Of a stretch of 42,407 nucleotides of DNA, positions 31,393-39,813 are shown in pieces. The position numbers and the translations under genes are program-made. Positions within the stretch are counted from its first letter, which is position 1. Each line of letters begins with the position of its first letter. The notes beneath the pieces are model-generated. The model saw nothing but the letters and a program-made list of their open reading frames with translations. It was not told where the DNA came from and ran no database searches. Source of the stretch: Chloroflexota bacterium (GTDB lineage Bacteria; Chloroflexota; Anaerolineae; Anaerolineales; UBA11579). The DNA lies in NCBI GenBank assembly GCA_019456165.1, contig VRUJ01000039.1, positions 1-42,407 on the forward strand. The letters run 5' to 3'.

Positions 31393-32631
31393 ATGATAGA
31401 CCTTAATCCAGTTGGTTCTTTACCCCCACTTGGAGAGATTCCAACGAAAATGTACGCTCAGGTAATTCGTCAGGAACGGTTTGGAGATCCACGAGAAGCT
31501 TTTAAGATCGAGGAGGTTGAAACTCCGCACATCAAACCCCATGAAGTCTTAATTGCAGTGATGGCTGCTGGGATAAATTTCAATAATGTTTGGGCGGCTC
31601 GAGGTCTTCCAATAGATGTTATAAAAATAAGGCAAAAGATGGGTGAGCCTTACGATTTTCACATCGGCGGGAGTGATGTGGCCGGGATCGTTTACGCAGT
31701 GGGGGAAGACGTAAATAATGTGCAGGTTGGGGCTGAGGTTGTCGTTCACCACGGCACTTGGAATATTGAAGACCCCTGGATAAAAGCGGGAAAAGACCCC
31801 ATGCTGGCTCCATCAGCAGGTATCTGGGGCTATAACACTAACTTTGGATCTTTTGGTCAATTTTGTGTGGCTCAGGCACATCAGGTATTACCCAAAGCGT
31901 CTCATCTTTCCTGGGAGCAGGCTGCGGCACCCTCATTGGTCGGGACAACCGCGTATCGCATGTTATTCGGTTGGGAAGGGAACAAACTAAAAGAAGAGGA
32001 TGTGGTTTTAGTTTGGGGCGGATCAGGTGGGTTAGGCAGCCAGGCAATTCAGTTGGTAACAAATCATGGCGCTAGGGCTGTCGCGGTAGTTTCAGATGAA
32101 GAAAGAGGCGAATATACAAAAAAAATAGGGGCCGTGGGCTATATTAACCGCAAGGAATTTAATCATTGGGGGGTTGCTCCTCATTGGGAAGACCTTGAAG
32201 GCCAGAAGGCCTGGGCAAGTGAGGCTAGAGCTTTCGGTAAAGCATTTTGGGATGCGCTAGGTGAAAGAAAAAACCCCAACATCGTTTTTGAACATCCAGG
32301 AGAGGTTACTTTACCTACTAGCATTTTCGTTTGTGAGGCTGGGGGAATGGTAGTGATTTGCGCTGGTACGACCGGGTACTCCGCCTCACTTGACCTGCGC
32401 TACCATTGGGTGCGACAAAAACGTTTCCAGGGTTCTCACGGTAGCAATGACGAGCAAGCGGCGGCCTATAACCAATTAGTATGCGACCGCAAAATTGATC
32501 CTTGCATGGGCGAGTTGTATTCCTTCGAGAATATCGGTCAGGCTCATTATGATATGGAGCAAGGTAAAACTGTGTTTGGTAACCGGGTTGCTTTAGTCGG
32601 AGCGCCTGAGTCTGGTATGGGACGAAAATAA
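31393..32631 (+). CDS. crotonyl-CoA reductase-like enoyl-CoA reductase (MDR family)
   Basis: 412 residues with AGGAGATT before the ATG. GINFNNVWAARG (60-71), HIGGSDVAGIVYAVGEDV, IWGYNTNFGSFGQFCVAQAH and VLVWGGSGGLGSQAIQLV (NADPH fold) follow crotonyl-CoA carboxylase/reductases. Comparing from memory with the Kitasatospora enzyme, Asn64 and His349 keep two of the four CO2-pocket residues, but Phe170-Glu171 appear as Tyr147-Asn148. The enzyme may therefore reduce without carboxylating. Candidate substrates are crotonyl-, acrylyl- or crotonobetainyl-type CoA thioesters, consistent with the CaiB-type transferase at the end of the operon. Confidence 0.75.
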   Translation: MIDLNPVGSLPPLGEIPTKMYAQVIRQERFGDPREAFKIEEVETPHIKPHEVLIAVMAAGINFNNVWAARGLPIDVIKIRQKMGEPYDFHIGGSDVAGIVYAVGEDVNNVQVGAEVVVHHGTWNIEDPWIKAGKDPMLAPSAGIWGYNTNFGSFGQFCVAQAHQVLPKASHLSWEQAAAPSLVGTTAYRMLFGWEGNKLKEEDVVLVWGGSGGLGSQAIQLVTNHGARAVAVVSDEERGEYTKKIGAVGYINRKEFNHWGVAPHWEDLEGQKAWASEARAFGKAFWDALGERKNPNIVFEHPGEVTLPTSIFVCEAGGMVVICAGTTGYSASLDLRYHWVRQKRFQGSHGSNDEQAAAYNQLVCDRKIDPCMGELYSFENIGQAHYDMEQGKTVFGNRVALVGAPESGMGRK

Positions 32632-32751
32632 GAAAAAAGCAGCATAATAGATATTCATGAACATTTGTTGGAACAAACTCTATTGTGGACAATCTCTACT
32701 AATTTATCACAAAATAATTCTTGCAGGTTCAAAAATGTTTAGGAGATCAGT

Positions 32752-33534
32752 ATGACAATGGTACAAGAATTGGAACAAGGTTTAAATACATATATCCGCC
32801 CTCTTACCTTTCCAGTTGCGATAAAGATGTTGAAATCCGAAGACGAAATTCCTGAGAGGACCAAACGTTCCTACCAGCAAATGGGCAAGAAAATCGCTAT
32901 CTGTCAGGGGATCGGCATGGCGCGCAAGTATGGTTGGGCAATTGCGATGGGAAAAGAAGATATGGCATGTGCGCTCGGAGCAGCTCCTTTCGGGTTTTTT
33001 AAGAATTTAGATTATTTTAATGAGGGCAATATGGCCGAGGGAATGTTCACTGCTACCAAAGAAATTGGTAAGATGGAGGAAGACCTGATTGAACGTTACG
33101 AGCACGGTTTGTACTCTCACATTTTGGTTGCAGCCATAAACCGAACCAGCTTTGATCCCGACATGTTTATGATTTACGCTAATCCGGCTCAAATCATGCG
33201 CCTCATACAAGGGGCGCTTTATAATGAAGGTGGCTCGATCAAATCTTCTGCAATGGGCAGGCTTGGTTGCTCTGCTATAATCAGCGCCATAAATGACGAT
33301 CAATGCCGCTACATTGTCCCAGGAAATGGAGACCGTATTTTCGGGATGACACAAGATTGGGAGATGGCTTTTATGCTGCCTCCCTCAAAAGTTGAAAACC
33401 TCTTGGATGGTTTAGCCAAAACTCACAAGGCTGGTATTCGCTATCCAATTACCAGCTTCTTCGATTTCGAAGCTACATATCCTAAAACTTACCAGGAACA
33501 AATGAAAATCTGGGAGCATGAAGGAGAACTTTAA
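32752..33534 (+). CDS. DUF169 family protein
   Basis: 260 residues. LNTYIRPLTFPVAIKMLKSE, ICQGIGMARKYGWAIAMGKE, DMACALGAAPFGF and SHILVAAINRTSFDPDMFMI follow the DUF169 pattern. The family is often found near corrinoid methyltransferase and other C1 genes in anaerobes; its activity is not established to my knowledge. Conserved Cys residues (QGIG-preceding Cys, ACALG, MGRLGCSAI) could bind a metal or cofactor. It abuts the UroD-like gene with one base between stop and start, so they are probably coupled. Confidence 0.75.
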   Translation: MTMVQELEQGLNTYIRPLTFPVAIKMLKSEDEIPERTKRSYQQMGKKIAICQGIGMARKYGWAIAMGKEDMACALGAAPFGFFKNLDYFNEGNMAEGMFTATKEIGKMEEDLIERYEHGLYSHILVAAINRTSFDPDMFMIYANPAQIMRLIQGALYNEGGSIKSSAMGRLGCSAIISAINDDQCRYIVPGNGDRIFGMTQDWEMAFMLPPSKVENLLDGLAKTHKAGIRYPITSFFDFEATYPKTYQEQMKIWEHEGEL

Positions 33535-33535
33535 T

Positions 33536-34579
33536 ATGACATCAATGACTGGCAAACAAAGGATTTCGGCTGCGTTCAAAAAAACATTTTCTGACGCTGA
33601 TCCAGAACTAGACCGTGTTCCCGCCTACATGTTTTCAGGCGCTTGCAATTCCCAATTGGTCGGCTCTACAATTGGGGAATTGATGCAGGATGGGCAGATA
33701 TTTGCAAAAGGGCAGTTGGCTGCATACGAACGTTACAAACCCGATATTATGCTAATGATGTGGGACTTAAATGTAGACCTAGAAGCGATTGGAAATGAAA
33801 TTAGATTTCCTGATGACAGTATGCCTGTAATCACAAAAGAAATCCTAGAAGATAAAGGTAAACTGAGCTCTCTTCAGGTTCCCGACCCCAAAAAGGATGG
33901 CCGTCTGCCTGCATACCTGGATGCATGTATTGAAGTAAAAAAACACGTCACTGATTCACCTGTTTCGGGAGTGATAGCTGGACCCTGGACTATAGCAATG
34001 GGATTGAGGGGTGCAGCTAATCTACTCAGGGATTCCATTAAAGATCCGGAATACATCCACGAATTAATGGAGTTTTGTATCCAGGCCACTATTAATTCTA
34101 CACAAGCGCTTAGCGAAATCGGTGTGGGAGTCGGTTACTCCGAAGCCCCTGCATCTATGGACTTGATCTCCCCAAAAATGTACCGGGAGTTCGTCTTCCC
34201 TTACCATAAAAAAATTGTCGACCATTTTAAAGAAAAGAAAATTGGTGTTGGCCTGCACGTTTGCGGCAATGCCGACGCAATATTAGACGATCTCGTCGCT
34301 ACCGGTGTGAGTAATCTAAGTGTTGATTCGGGATCAGACTTAGCCCTGGCAGTCGAAGCTACACGTGGAAAAGCGGTCTTGATTGGGAATGTGCCCACTG
34401 AATTATTCCTGGCGGAAAGCGCTGAGGAAATGCGCCAATCCATTCAAAATTGTATTCATGTTGCCCCCAATGACAGCGGATACATTCTCGCTACCGGTTG
34501 TGAAGTCCCCGCGATCGCCCCACCGAAGAAAGTGGACTGGTTTATGGATTTGGCAGAGGAATTGGGAGCCTACAACTAA
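33536..34579 (+). CDS. UroD/MtaA-type cobamide methyltransferase
   Basis: 347 residues from ATG 33536, preferred over 33518 because AAGGAG lies just before it. The fold is that of uroporphyrinogen decarboxylase, but the zinc triad of the MtaA/CmuA methyltransferases is present: His241 and Cys243 (GLHVCGNADAIL) and Cys322 (ILATGCEVP). These enzymes move a methyl between a thiol (CoM, THF or other) and a corrinoid protein. Other visible blocks are PVSGVIAGPWTIAMGLRGAA and GVGVGYSEAPASMDLISPKM. With a separate AcsE-type enzyme in the minus arm, this may handle a second substrate or acceptor. The substrate cannot be deduced. Confidence 0.8.
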   Translation: MTSMTGKQRISAAFKKTFSDADPELDRVPAYMFSGACNSQLVGSTIGELMQDGQIFAKGQLAAYERYKPDIMLMMWDLNVDLEAIGNEIRFPDDSMPVITKEILEDKGKLSSLQVPDPKKDGRLPAYLDACIEVKKHVTDSPVSGVIAGPWTIAMGLRGAANLLRDSIKDPEYIHELMEFCIQATINSTQALSEIGVGVGYSEAPASMDLISPKMYREFVFPYHKKIVDHFKEKKIGVGLHVCGNADAILDDLVATGVSNLSVDSGSDLALAVEATRGKAVLIGNVPTELFLAESAEEMRQSIQNCIHVAPNDSGYILATGCEVPAIAPPKKVDWFMDLAEELGAYN

Positions 34580-34623
34580 CCAAATTCGACCCCCATTATG
34601 CAGAAGAGTGATCGGAGCAACAT

Positions 34624-35955
34624 ATGAAGGACGATAAATCTACTTTTATACCGAACTTGAATAACACTTCTGCGAGCGTGATCGAGCGCGACCGAGCCAG
34701 CGTTCCCGCCACAATTTATAGATATACGGATATAGCTTTCCAACGGGGTGAAGGAGTTTATCTTTACGATTTCGAAGGAAATAAGTATCTGGATTTTGTT
34801 GCGGGCATTGCTACCATGAATGTAGGCCACTGCCACCCGGCTGTTGTCGAAGCGGTAAGCGATCAAGCTGGCACCCTCATGCATGGCGCCTGCCATGTTG
34901 GTTTCATGCAGCCGTACGTAGAAATGGTTGAGGCTATAAAAGCTGTCGCCCCCGGTGAGTTAAAGGATGGCAAAGCTATCCTGGTGAACAGCGGCTCAGA
35001 GGCCGTTGAAACGGGGATTAAGTTGGCTCGTTATGTGACCAACCGGTCTATGATTCTCGCCTTCACGGATAGCTTCCATGGTCGAACTATGGGAGCACTT
35101 GCGCTGACTGCGAGTAGTACGCTTTACCGTCAACGCTTACCAAGCCTGCTCACGGGTGTTTATCACACTCCTTATCCATATTGCTACCGCTGCCCATTGA
35201 AGCACGAATCTCCACAGACTTGCGAATTGGCTTGCCTTGGTCTGGTGGAAAAAGCGCTAGAGACAGTTGTTCCCCCAGAAGACCTTGCTGGAATCATTTT
35301 TGAACCTATCGCCGGAGAAGGCGGTTACATTGTGCCTCCCGAAGGTTTTCTCCAAGGTTTGAGAGAAATCTGTGATCGGCACGGCGCAATGCTCATAGTG
35401 GATGAGGTTCAAACAGGATTGGGCAGAACAGGAAAAATGTTCGCAGTTGACCATTGGGAGATAGAACCGGATATTATTTGCCTGGCTAAAGCTTTGGGAG
35501 GCGGTTTACCTTTGGGCGCAGTGCTTGCCAGAGCGGAGATAATGGACGTCTGGCCCCCCGCTGCCCAAGGAACAACATTCGGTGGCAATCCAATCGCTTG
35601 TAGGGCTGGAGCTGTTACACTGCAAATTATCCAGGAAGAGAATTTAATGGACCATGCTGTGAAGATTGGCGATTTCTTCCAGAAACTGTTCCGTGAAGCT
35701 CAAAAGGAACTGCCCATCATCGGAGATGTGCGCGGCAAAGGGTTGATGGTCGCTGTCGAGTTGATAAATAAGGATGGTAGTCCGGCCAGTGATATTATCA
35801 AAACCATTATCAAAGAGATAGGCTCCAAAGGGATTGTGCTAACTAAATGCGGCGCAAGTGCACTGCGCTTGGCCCCGCCGTTGATAATCACCAAAGAGCA
35901 AGCAAATGAGGGAGCAACTATTATTATTGAACTGCTCCGCCAGCATCAATGGTAA
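34624..35955 (+). CDS. class III aminotransferase, 4-aminobutyrate type
   Basis: 443 residues. PLP-dependent transfer of an amino group from an omega-amino acid. Family blocks: GNKYLDFVAGIATMNVGHCH, LVNSGSEAVETGIKLAR, FHGRTMGALALTAS, IFEPIAGEGGYIVPP and LIVDEVQTGLGRTG. CLAKALGGGLPLGAV then carries the PLP lysine (Lys289). A Cys cluster (Cys187, 190, 200, 204 in PYCYRCPLKHESPQTCELAC) recalls the Fe-S site of GABA aminotransferases. It fits removal of the amine after demethylation of a gamma-butyrobetaine-like compound, but ornithine or beta-alanine types are not excluded. Confidence 0.85.
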   Translation: MKDDKSTFIPNLNNTSASVIERDRASVPATIYRYTDIAFQRGEGVYLYDFEGNKYLDFVAGIATMNVGHCHPAVVEAVSDQAGTLMHGACHVGFMQPYVEMVEAIKAVAPGELKDGKAILVNSGSEAVETGIKLARYVTNRSMILAFTDSFHGRTMGALALTASSTLYRQRLPSLLTGVYHTPYPYCYRCPLKHESPQTCELACLGLVEKALETVVPPEDLAGIIFEPIAGEGGYIVPPEGFLQGLREICDRHGAMLIVDEVQTGLGRTGKMFAVDHWEIEPDIICLAKALGGGLPLGAVLARAEIMDVWPPAAQGTTFGGNPIACRAGAVTLQIIQEENLMDHAVKIGDFFQKLFREAQKELPIIGDVRGKGLMVAVELINKDGSPASDIIKTIIKEIGSKGIVLTKCGASALRLAPPLIITKEQANEGATIIIELLRQHQW

Positions 35956-36067
35956 CTGTAAAGATAACTATTAGCTATAATCCATCCATAGAGACAACAA
36001 TTAAACCATAATCAGATAGTTACTTTATACTTAAATACACAAAATAAATTTACAAACGGAGAATAAT

Positions 36068-36718
36068 ATGAGCCAAGAAATGTTCGATAAATTAGCACAA
36101 GCAGTCATCGATGGCGAATCGGAAGATGCTGAGGCCCTCGCCAAACAAGCTCTAGAACAAAAGCTTGACCCCCTTGCTTGCATCACCAACGGCTTAACTG
36201 TTGGCATCCAAAAAACTGGCGAGTTGTTCGCCAGCGGGGAGTATTACTTGCCGGAGCTTATCATCGGAGCAGATGCAATGAAAGCCGCAATGCAAATTCT
36301 AGAACCAGCTTTGCTCAGCGGCCAGGAACGTGAAGTCACAGGTACGATTGTGATAGGTACCGTAGAAGGCGATCTTCACGAGATCGGCAAGACCCTCGTC
36401 GGTACGATGATGACTGCCAACGGTTTCAGAGTAATCGACCTTGGGACGGATATACCCTCAGCCGATTTCATAGATGCCGTGAAAGAGTCTGGCGCTAATC
36501 TAGTTGGCGCTTCCGCTTTACTTACTACAACAATGCTCCAACAAGAAAAGTTGATCAGCTCCCTCAAAGACGCCGGTCTGAGAGAGCAGGTCAAGGTCAT
36601 GGTCGGTGGAGCCCCGGTTACCGCAAGTTACGCCAAGCAGATCGGCGCGGATGGATATGCTGAAGATGCGATTTCCGCGGTAGACCTTGCAATGCGCTTG
36701 ATTGATGCCCCAGCTTAG
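36068..36718 (+). CDS. corrinoid protein of the MttC/MtgC type
   Basis: 216 residues. Residues 1-85 form the helical cap (B12-binding 2) and residues about 92-213 the Rossmann-like B12 domain. The cobalt ligand motif is Asp102-Leu-His104-Glu-Ile-Gly107 (EGDLHEIGKTLVG), followed by NGFRVIDLGTDIPSADFID and VKVMVGGAPVTASYAKQIGA. It shuttles the methyl from the MttB homologue to the THF methyltransferase. Only 69 bases separate it from the methyltransferase gene. No second corrinoid protein is in the window, so both methyltransferases probably share it. Its Co(II) form would be repaired by the RACo-type protein. Confidence 0.9.
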   Translation: MSQEMFDKLAQAVIDGESEDAEALAKQALEQKLDPLACITNGLTVGIQKTGELFASGEYYLPELIIGADAMKAAMQILEPALLSGQEREVTGTIVIGTVEGDLHEIGKTLVGTMMTANGFRVIDLGTDIPSADFIDAVKESGANLVGASALLTTTMLQQEKLISSLKDAGLREQVKVMVGGAPVTASYAKQIGADGYAEDAISAVDLAMRLIDAPA

Positions 36719-36787
36719 AAGTTCATGATATTAGTTCGGAGCTAAATGGATCAAGTTTGAATCCATAGAGAACCCAGGAGATATTAA

Positions 36788-38293
36788 ATGATCAAGCTTG
36801 AAGAGAAAAAGGCCAGTATCAAGCCGATAAAATCAAAGCTAAAGGTTGAAGTACTCAATAAACAGGAGATTGATGGCATTAATCAAGGTGCCCGGAGTGT
36901 TATGCAAGACATCGGGATTATATTCCCGTCCAAGAAAGCGTTAAATATTTTCGCAGAGGCTGGCGCGGAAGTAGATTTTGAAACCGAAGTCGTAAAACTA
37001 CCCGCGGATTTGGTCGAAAAACATCTTAAGAAAGCGCCTCGGGCGTACGATCTTTGCGGGAGAAGGCCAGAACTAGACGCAAAGTTAGGCCAAGATAAAG
37101 GCACCCATTATTTTACGAGCGGTGAAGCCCCCAAGATCGTCGATTTTGAAACCGGCGAGCGTCGGCTCTCAGTAAAAGCAGATATCGCGAATATGGCCAA
37201 GGTAGCAAACTATCTAGACATAGTGTCCCTGATTTGGCCGACTGTCAGCGCAAGTGATAAAGGCGTCGCTGCACCGCTTCACGGCCTCGAAGCTTGTTTC
37301 AACAATAATGAAAAACACATCCAGACTGAATCTGTCATGGATGAGGTCTCGGCTAAGTACGCAATTGAGATGGCGTCCGTAGTAGCAGGAAGCCTGGAAG
37401 CTCTGAAAGAAAGACCACTACATTCAATTCTTTTATGCTGCATCCAACCTCTTGCCCAAGATCGCGGCGGGATTGAATCTGCCATGGTATACGCAGAAGC
37501 TGGCCTGCCAATCGGTTTCATGTCCATGCCAACATTAGGCTTAACTGGACCCCCTTACTCTGCTGGCTCTCTGGTAACGGCATTCGCAGAAGTATTGAGC
37601 GGTGTCGTTTTAACCCAGATCATAAATCCAGGGACTCCAAATTTTGTATCTATCATCCCCTCTCTTTTGAATCCGCGCACAGGAGCCTACTTTATGGGTT
37701 CTTCCCCCGCGCAGATCACCAGCGCTTCTGCTGTTCAGATCGCCCACTCCAATGGGCTGCCAATTACAGCCTGTATGTCCTTTGGCGGCAGTCAATGGAA
37801 ATTGAACAATTGGCAAATCGGGATTGAGAATTCTTGGGTGCACCTGCTCACAGTTATGTCTGGTGCCGATATGTCCTTTGGCCCAAGCGGAATGTATGAA
37901 GCAGTAAGTTTGTTAGACATGCAGCGTATCATGTTTGATAGAGAAATCGTCCAAGCGATTGATATTATTTCAGATGGGATCGAGGTAAATGAACAAACCT
38001 TGGCTTTGGATATGATCAAAAAGATTGGTCATCATGGCATGTATTTATCTCAAAAAGAGACTGCCAAACAGACACGGAAGCTGTGGCCACCTTCAATACT
38101 CTTCGAACCACCCACGAATTCCGAAGAAAGATATCGCAACCCGGTTGATGTCGCACATGAGACAATCGAATGGATATTGAAAAACCATAAGCCCCAACCT
38201 CTTTCTGATGACGTTAGGAAAGAACTCAGGAAGATTGTGGACACCGCCGATGAGGACGAAACTCTAAAGAAAGAGGTCCAAGGCGCCAAGTAA
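36788..38293 (+). CDS. MttB-family methyltransferase without pyrrolysine (MtgB/MtpB/MtcB-like)
   Basis: 501 residues, full length, with no in-frame TAG that could encode pyrrolysine. It therefore belongs to the non-Pyl branch acting on quaternary amines such as glycine betaine (MtgB), proline betaine (MtpB), carnitine (MtcB) or gamma-butyrobetaine (MtyB). It moves a methyl from substrate to Co(I) of the neighbouring corrinoid protein. Family segments include VMQDIGIIFPSKKALNIFAE, HYFTSGEAPKIVDFETGERR, ILLCCIQPLAQDRGGIESAM, PIGFMSMPTLGLTGPPYSAG and SPAQITSASAVQIAHSNGLP. Choice among substrates rests only on neighbours (CaiB-type transferase, enoyl-CoA reductase, GABA-type aminotransferase), which point to a C4 or C3 betaine. 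Confidence 0.9.
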   Translation: MIKLEEKKASIKPIKSKLKVEVLNKQEIDGINQGARSVMQDIGIIFPSKKALNIFAEAGAEVDFETEVVKLPADLVEKHLKKAPRAYDLCGRRPELDAKLGQDKGTHYFTSGEAPKIVDFETGERRLSVKADIANMAKVANYLDIVSLIWPTVSASDKGVAAPLHGLEACFNNNEKHIQTESVMDEVSAKYAIEMASVVAGSLEALKERPLHSILLCCIQPLAQDRGGIESAMVYAEAGLPIGFMSMPTLGLTGPPYSAGSLVTAFAEVLSGVVLTQIINPGTPNFVSIIPSLLNPRTGAYFMGSSPAQITSASAVQIAHSNGLPITACMSFGGSQWKLNNWQIGIENSWVHLLTVMSGADMSFGPSGMYEAVSLLDMQRIMFDREIVQAIDIISDGIEVNEQTLALDMIKKIGHHGMYLSQKETAKQTRKLWPPSILFEPPTNSEERYRNPVDVAHETIEWILKNHKPQPLSDDVRKELRKIVDTADEDETLKKEVQGAK

Positions 38294-38448
38294 AGAAACC
38301 CACTACCCCCGCAGCAAGCAGCAGGGTATTCTGGCTTTTTTTATCGTAAATTACTGACCAGGATATTTTTACAAGATTAGACATAATTCAATATCCTAAC
38401 AAGTCCATATGGAAAAGCTATTTGTATAAAATTGAAAGGTTTGCCTCG

Positions 38449-39681
38449 ATGAGTTCACAGCCTGGGAAAGGGATATCCAGCTTACGAGATATCCGCGTGC
38501 TTGACCTGACTCGCAACCTCGCAGGACCTTATTGCACGATGATCCTGGGTGATATGGGAGCAGATGTCATCAAAATCGAACACCCTTTGCGGGGGGATGA
38601 TACCCGTGATTGGGCTCCCCCAACTTGGAACGGTGAAAGTACAACTTTCCTTAGCGCTAATCGAAATAAAAGGAGTTTGGCGCTTGATATCAACCTCCCA
38701 GAGGGAATCGAGATTGTCCGCAGCCTGGCGAAGAAAGCAGATATTTTGGTGGAGAGTTTTCGTCCGGGGTCGCTAGATAAGCGCGGCTTGGGCTATAAAG
38801 ATCTCAAGAAGGAGAATGAGGGCCTAATATACTGCTCGATTTCCGCTTATGGCAATGCAGGCCCGCTGCGTGACAGCCCTGGTTATGACCCAATCCTTCA
38901 AGCTTCTTCAGGCATCCTGGATATGACCGGTGAACCCGACCAAGATCCCGTCCGGCTGCCATTGAGTGTGATGGATTTAGGCGCGGGTATGTGGGCGGTT
39001 ATCGGTCTACTTTCAGCGCTGAGGGAAAGGCAGTCAACCGGACACGGCAGCCTGGTGGAAACCAGTTTATTCGAAACTGCTGCCTGGTGGCTCAACTATC
39101 ATATGGTTGGATTCTTAGGAACAGGAAATACCCCAACCCGCCAGGGCACTGGCACGCCATTTATCGCCCCCTATGAAGTGTTTCCTGCCGCTGATGAAGG
39201 TGTATTGGTCTGTGCAGGCAACGACAGCCTGTTCCGCAGCTTCATGGAATTACTCGAGATGCCTGAATTAGGCGAGCATGAACATTTCCTCACAAACCCG
39301 CTGCGGGTTAAAAACAGGCTGGAACTGCGTAAAAGAATTATCGAGAAGTTTCAATCCCGTCCCGCTGCCGAATGGGTCAAACTTATGCAAACACGGGCAA
39401 TACCTTGCAGCCGGATTCACACAGTGGCTGATTTCACCCAAAACGAACAAATGCAATCTCTGGGCTTGCTTACAAACTACCCTCATCCTCTGATCCCGGA
39501 TCTGCGCCTGGTCGATATGCCTATGAGCCAGGATCAAAACCGCGCGGCACATCAATACTCCCCTCCCTTGTTAGGGGAGCACACAGACACAATCCTCTTT
39601 GAGCTTGGATATAGCGAGGAAGATGTGGCAGCTTTGGATGATAAAGGTGTAATATCAAGAAATTCTATGATTAAGGATTGA
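38449..39681 (+). CDS. CaiB/BaiF (class III) CoA-transferase
   Basis: 410 residues from ATG 38449, with GAAAGG before it; a TTG start 27 bases earlier is less likely. Class III transferases exchange CoA between acids via an aspartyl anhydride. LSVMDLGAGMWAVIGLLSAL contains the catalytic Asp176. DIRVLDLTRNLAGPYCTMIL, GADVIKIEHPLRGDDTRDW and LVESFRPGSLDKRGLGYKDL are further family blocks. In Enterobacteria CaiB activates carnitine and crotonobetaine. Here it probably makes the CoA ester of the demethylated or still methylated acid, which the crotonyl-CoA-reductase-like enzyme then reduces. Last gene of the plus arm, separated by 155 bases from the methyltransferase. Confidence 0.85.
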   Translation: MSSQPGKGISSLRDIRVLDLTRNLAGPYCTMILGDMGADVIKIEHPLRGDDTRDWAPPTWNGESTTFLSANRNKRSLALDINLPEGIEIVRSLAKKADILVESFRPGSLDKRGLGYKDLKKENEGLIYCSISAYGNAGPLRDSPGYDPILQASSGILDMTGEPDQDPVRLPLSVMDLGAGMWAVIGLLSALRERQSTGHGSLVETSLFETAAWWLNYHMVGFLGTGNTPTRQGTGTPFIAPYEVFPAADEGVLVCAGNDSLFRSFMELLEMPELGEHEHFLTNPLRVKNRLELRKRIIEKFQSRPAAEWVKLMQTRAIPCSRIHTVADFTQNEQMQSLGLLTNYPHPLIPDLRLVDMPMSQDQNRAAHQYSPPLLGEHTDTILFELGYSEEDVAALDDKGVISRNSMIKD

Positions 39682-39757
39682 TTATCCTCCTCGTGATGCG
39701 AAATTACCACCAAAAGTCCTAGATAATTAAATAGATTAAGCAGCAAATTGTTTAAAA

Positions 39758-39790
39758 AAAGTAGGAGGCAAATTTCTTGCCTCCTACTTT
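39758..39790. terminator. bidirectional terminator between convergent operons
   Basis: Perfect 14-bp stem AAAGTAGGAGGCAA / TTGCCTCCTACTTT with an ATTTC loop. The long A-run at 39754-39760 becomes a T-run on the minus strand, so it serves the binding-protein gene best. Confidence 0.85.
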
Positions 39791-39813
39791 GTAAATCTGG
39801 GCTGGACTACTAA

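Noticed and set aside
36788..38293. Pyrrolysine-type MttB
   Set aside because: The gene is full length with no in-frame TAG, and no pyl genes are in the window.
38304..38342. Terminator between the MttB-like gene and the CoA-transferase gene
   Set aside because: A T-run is present, but the best stem (TACCC/GGGTA) is only 5 bp around a long loop, too weak to claim.
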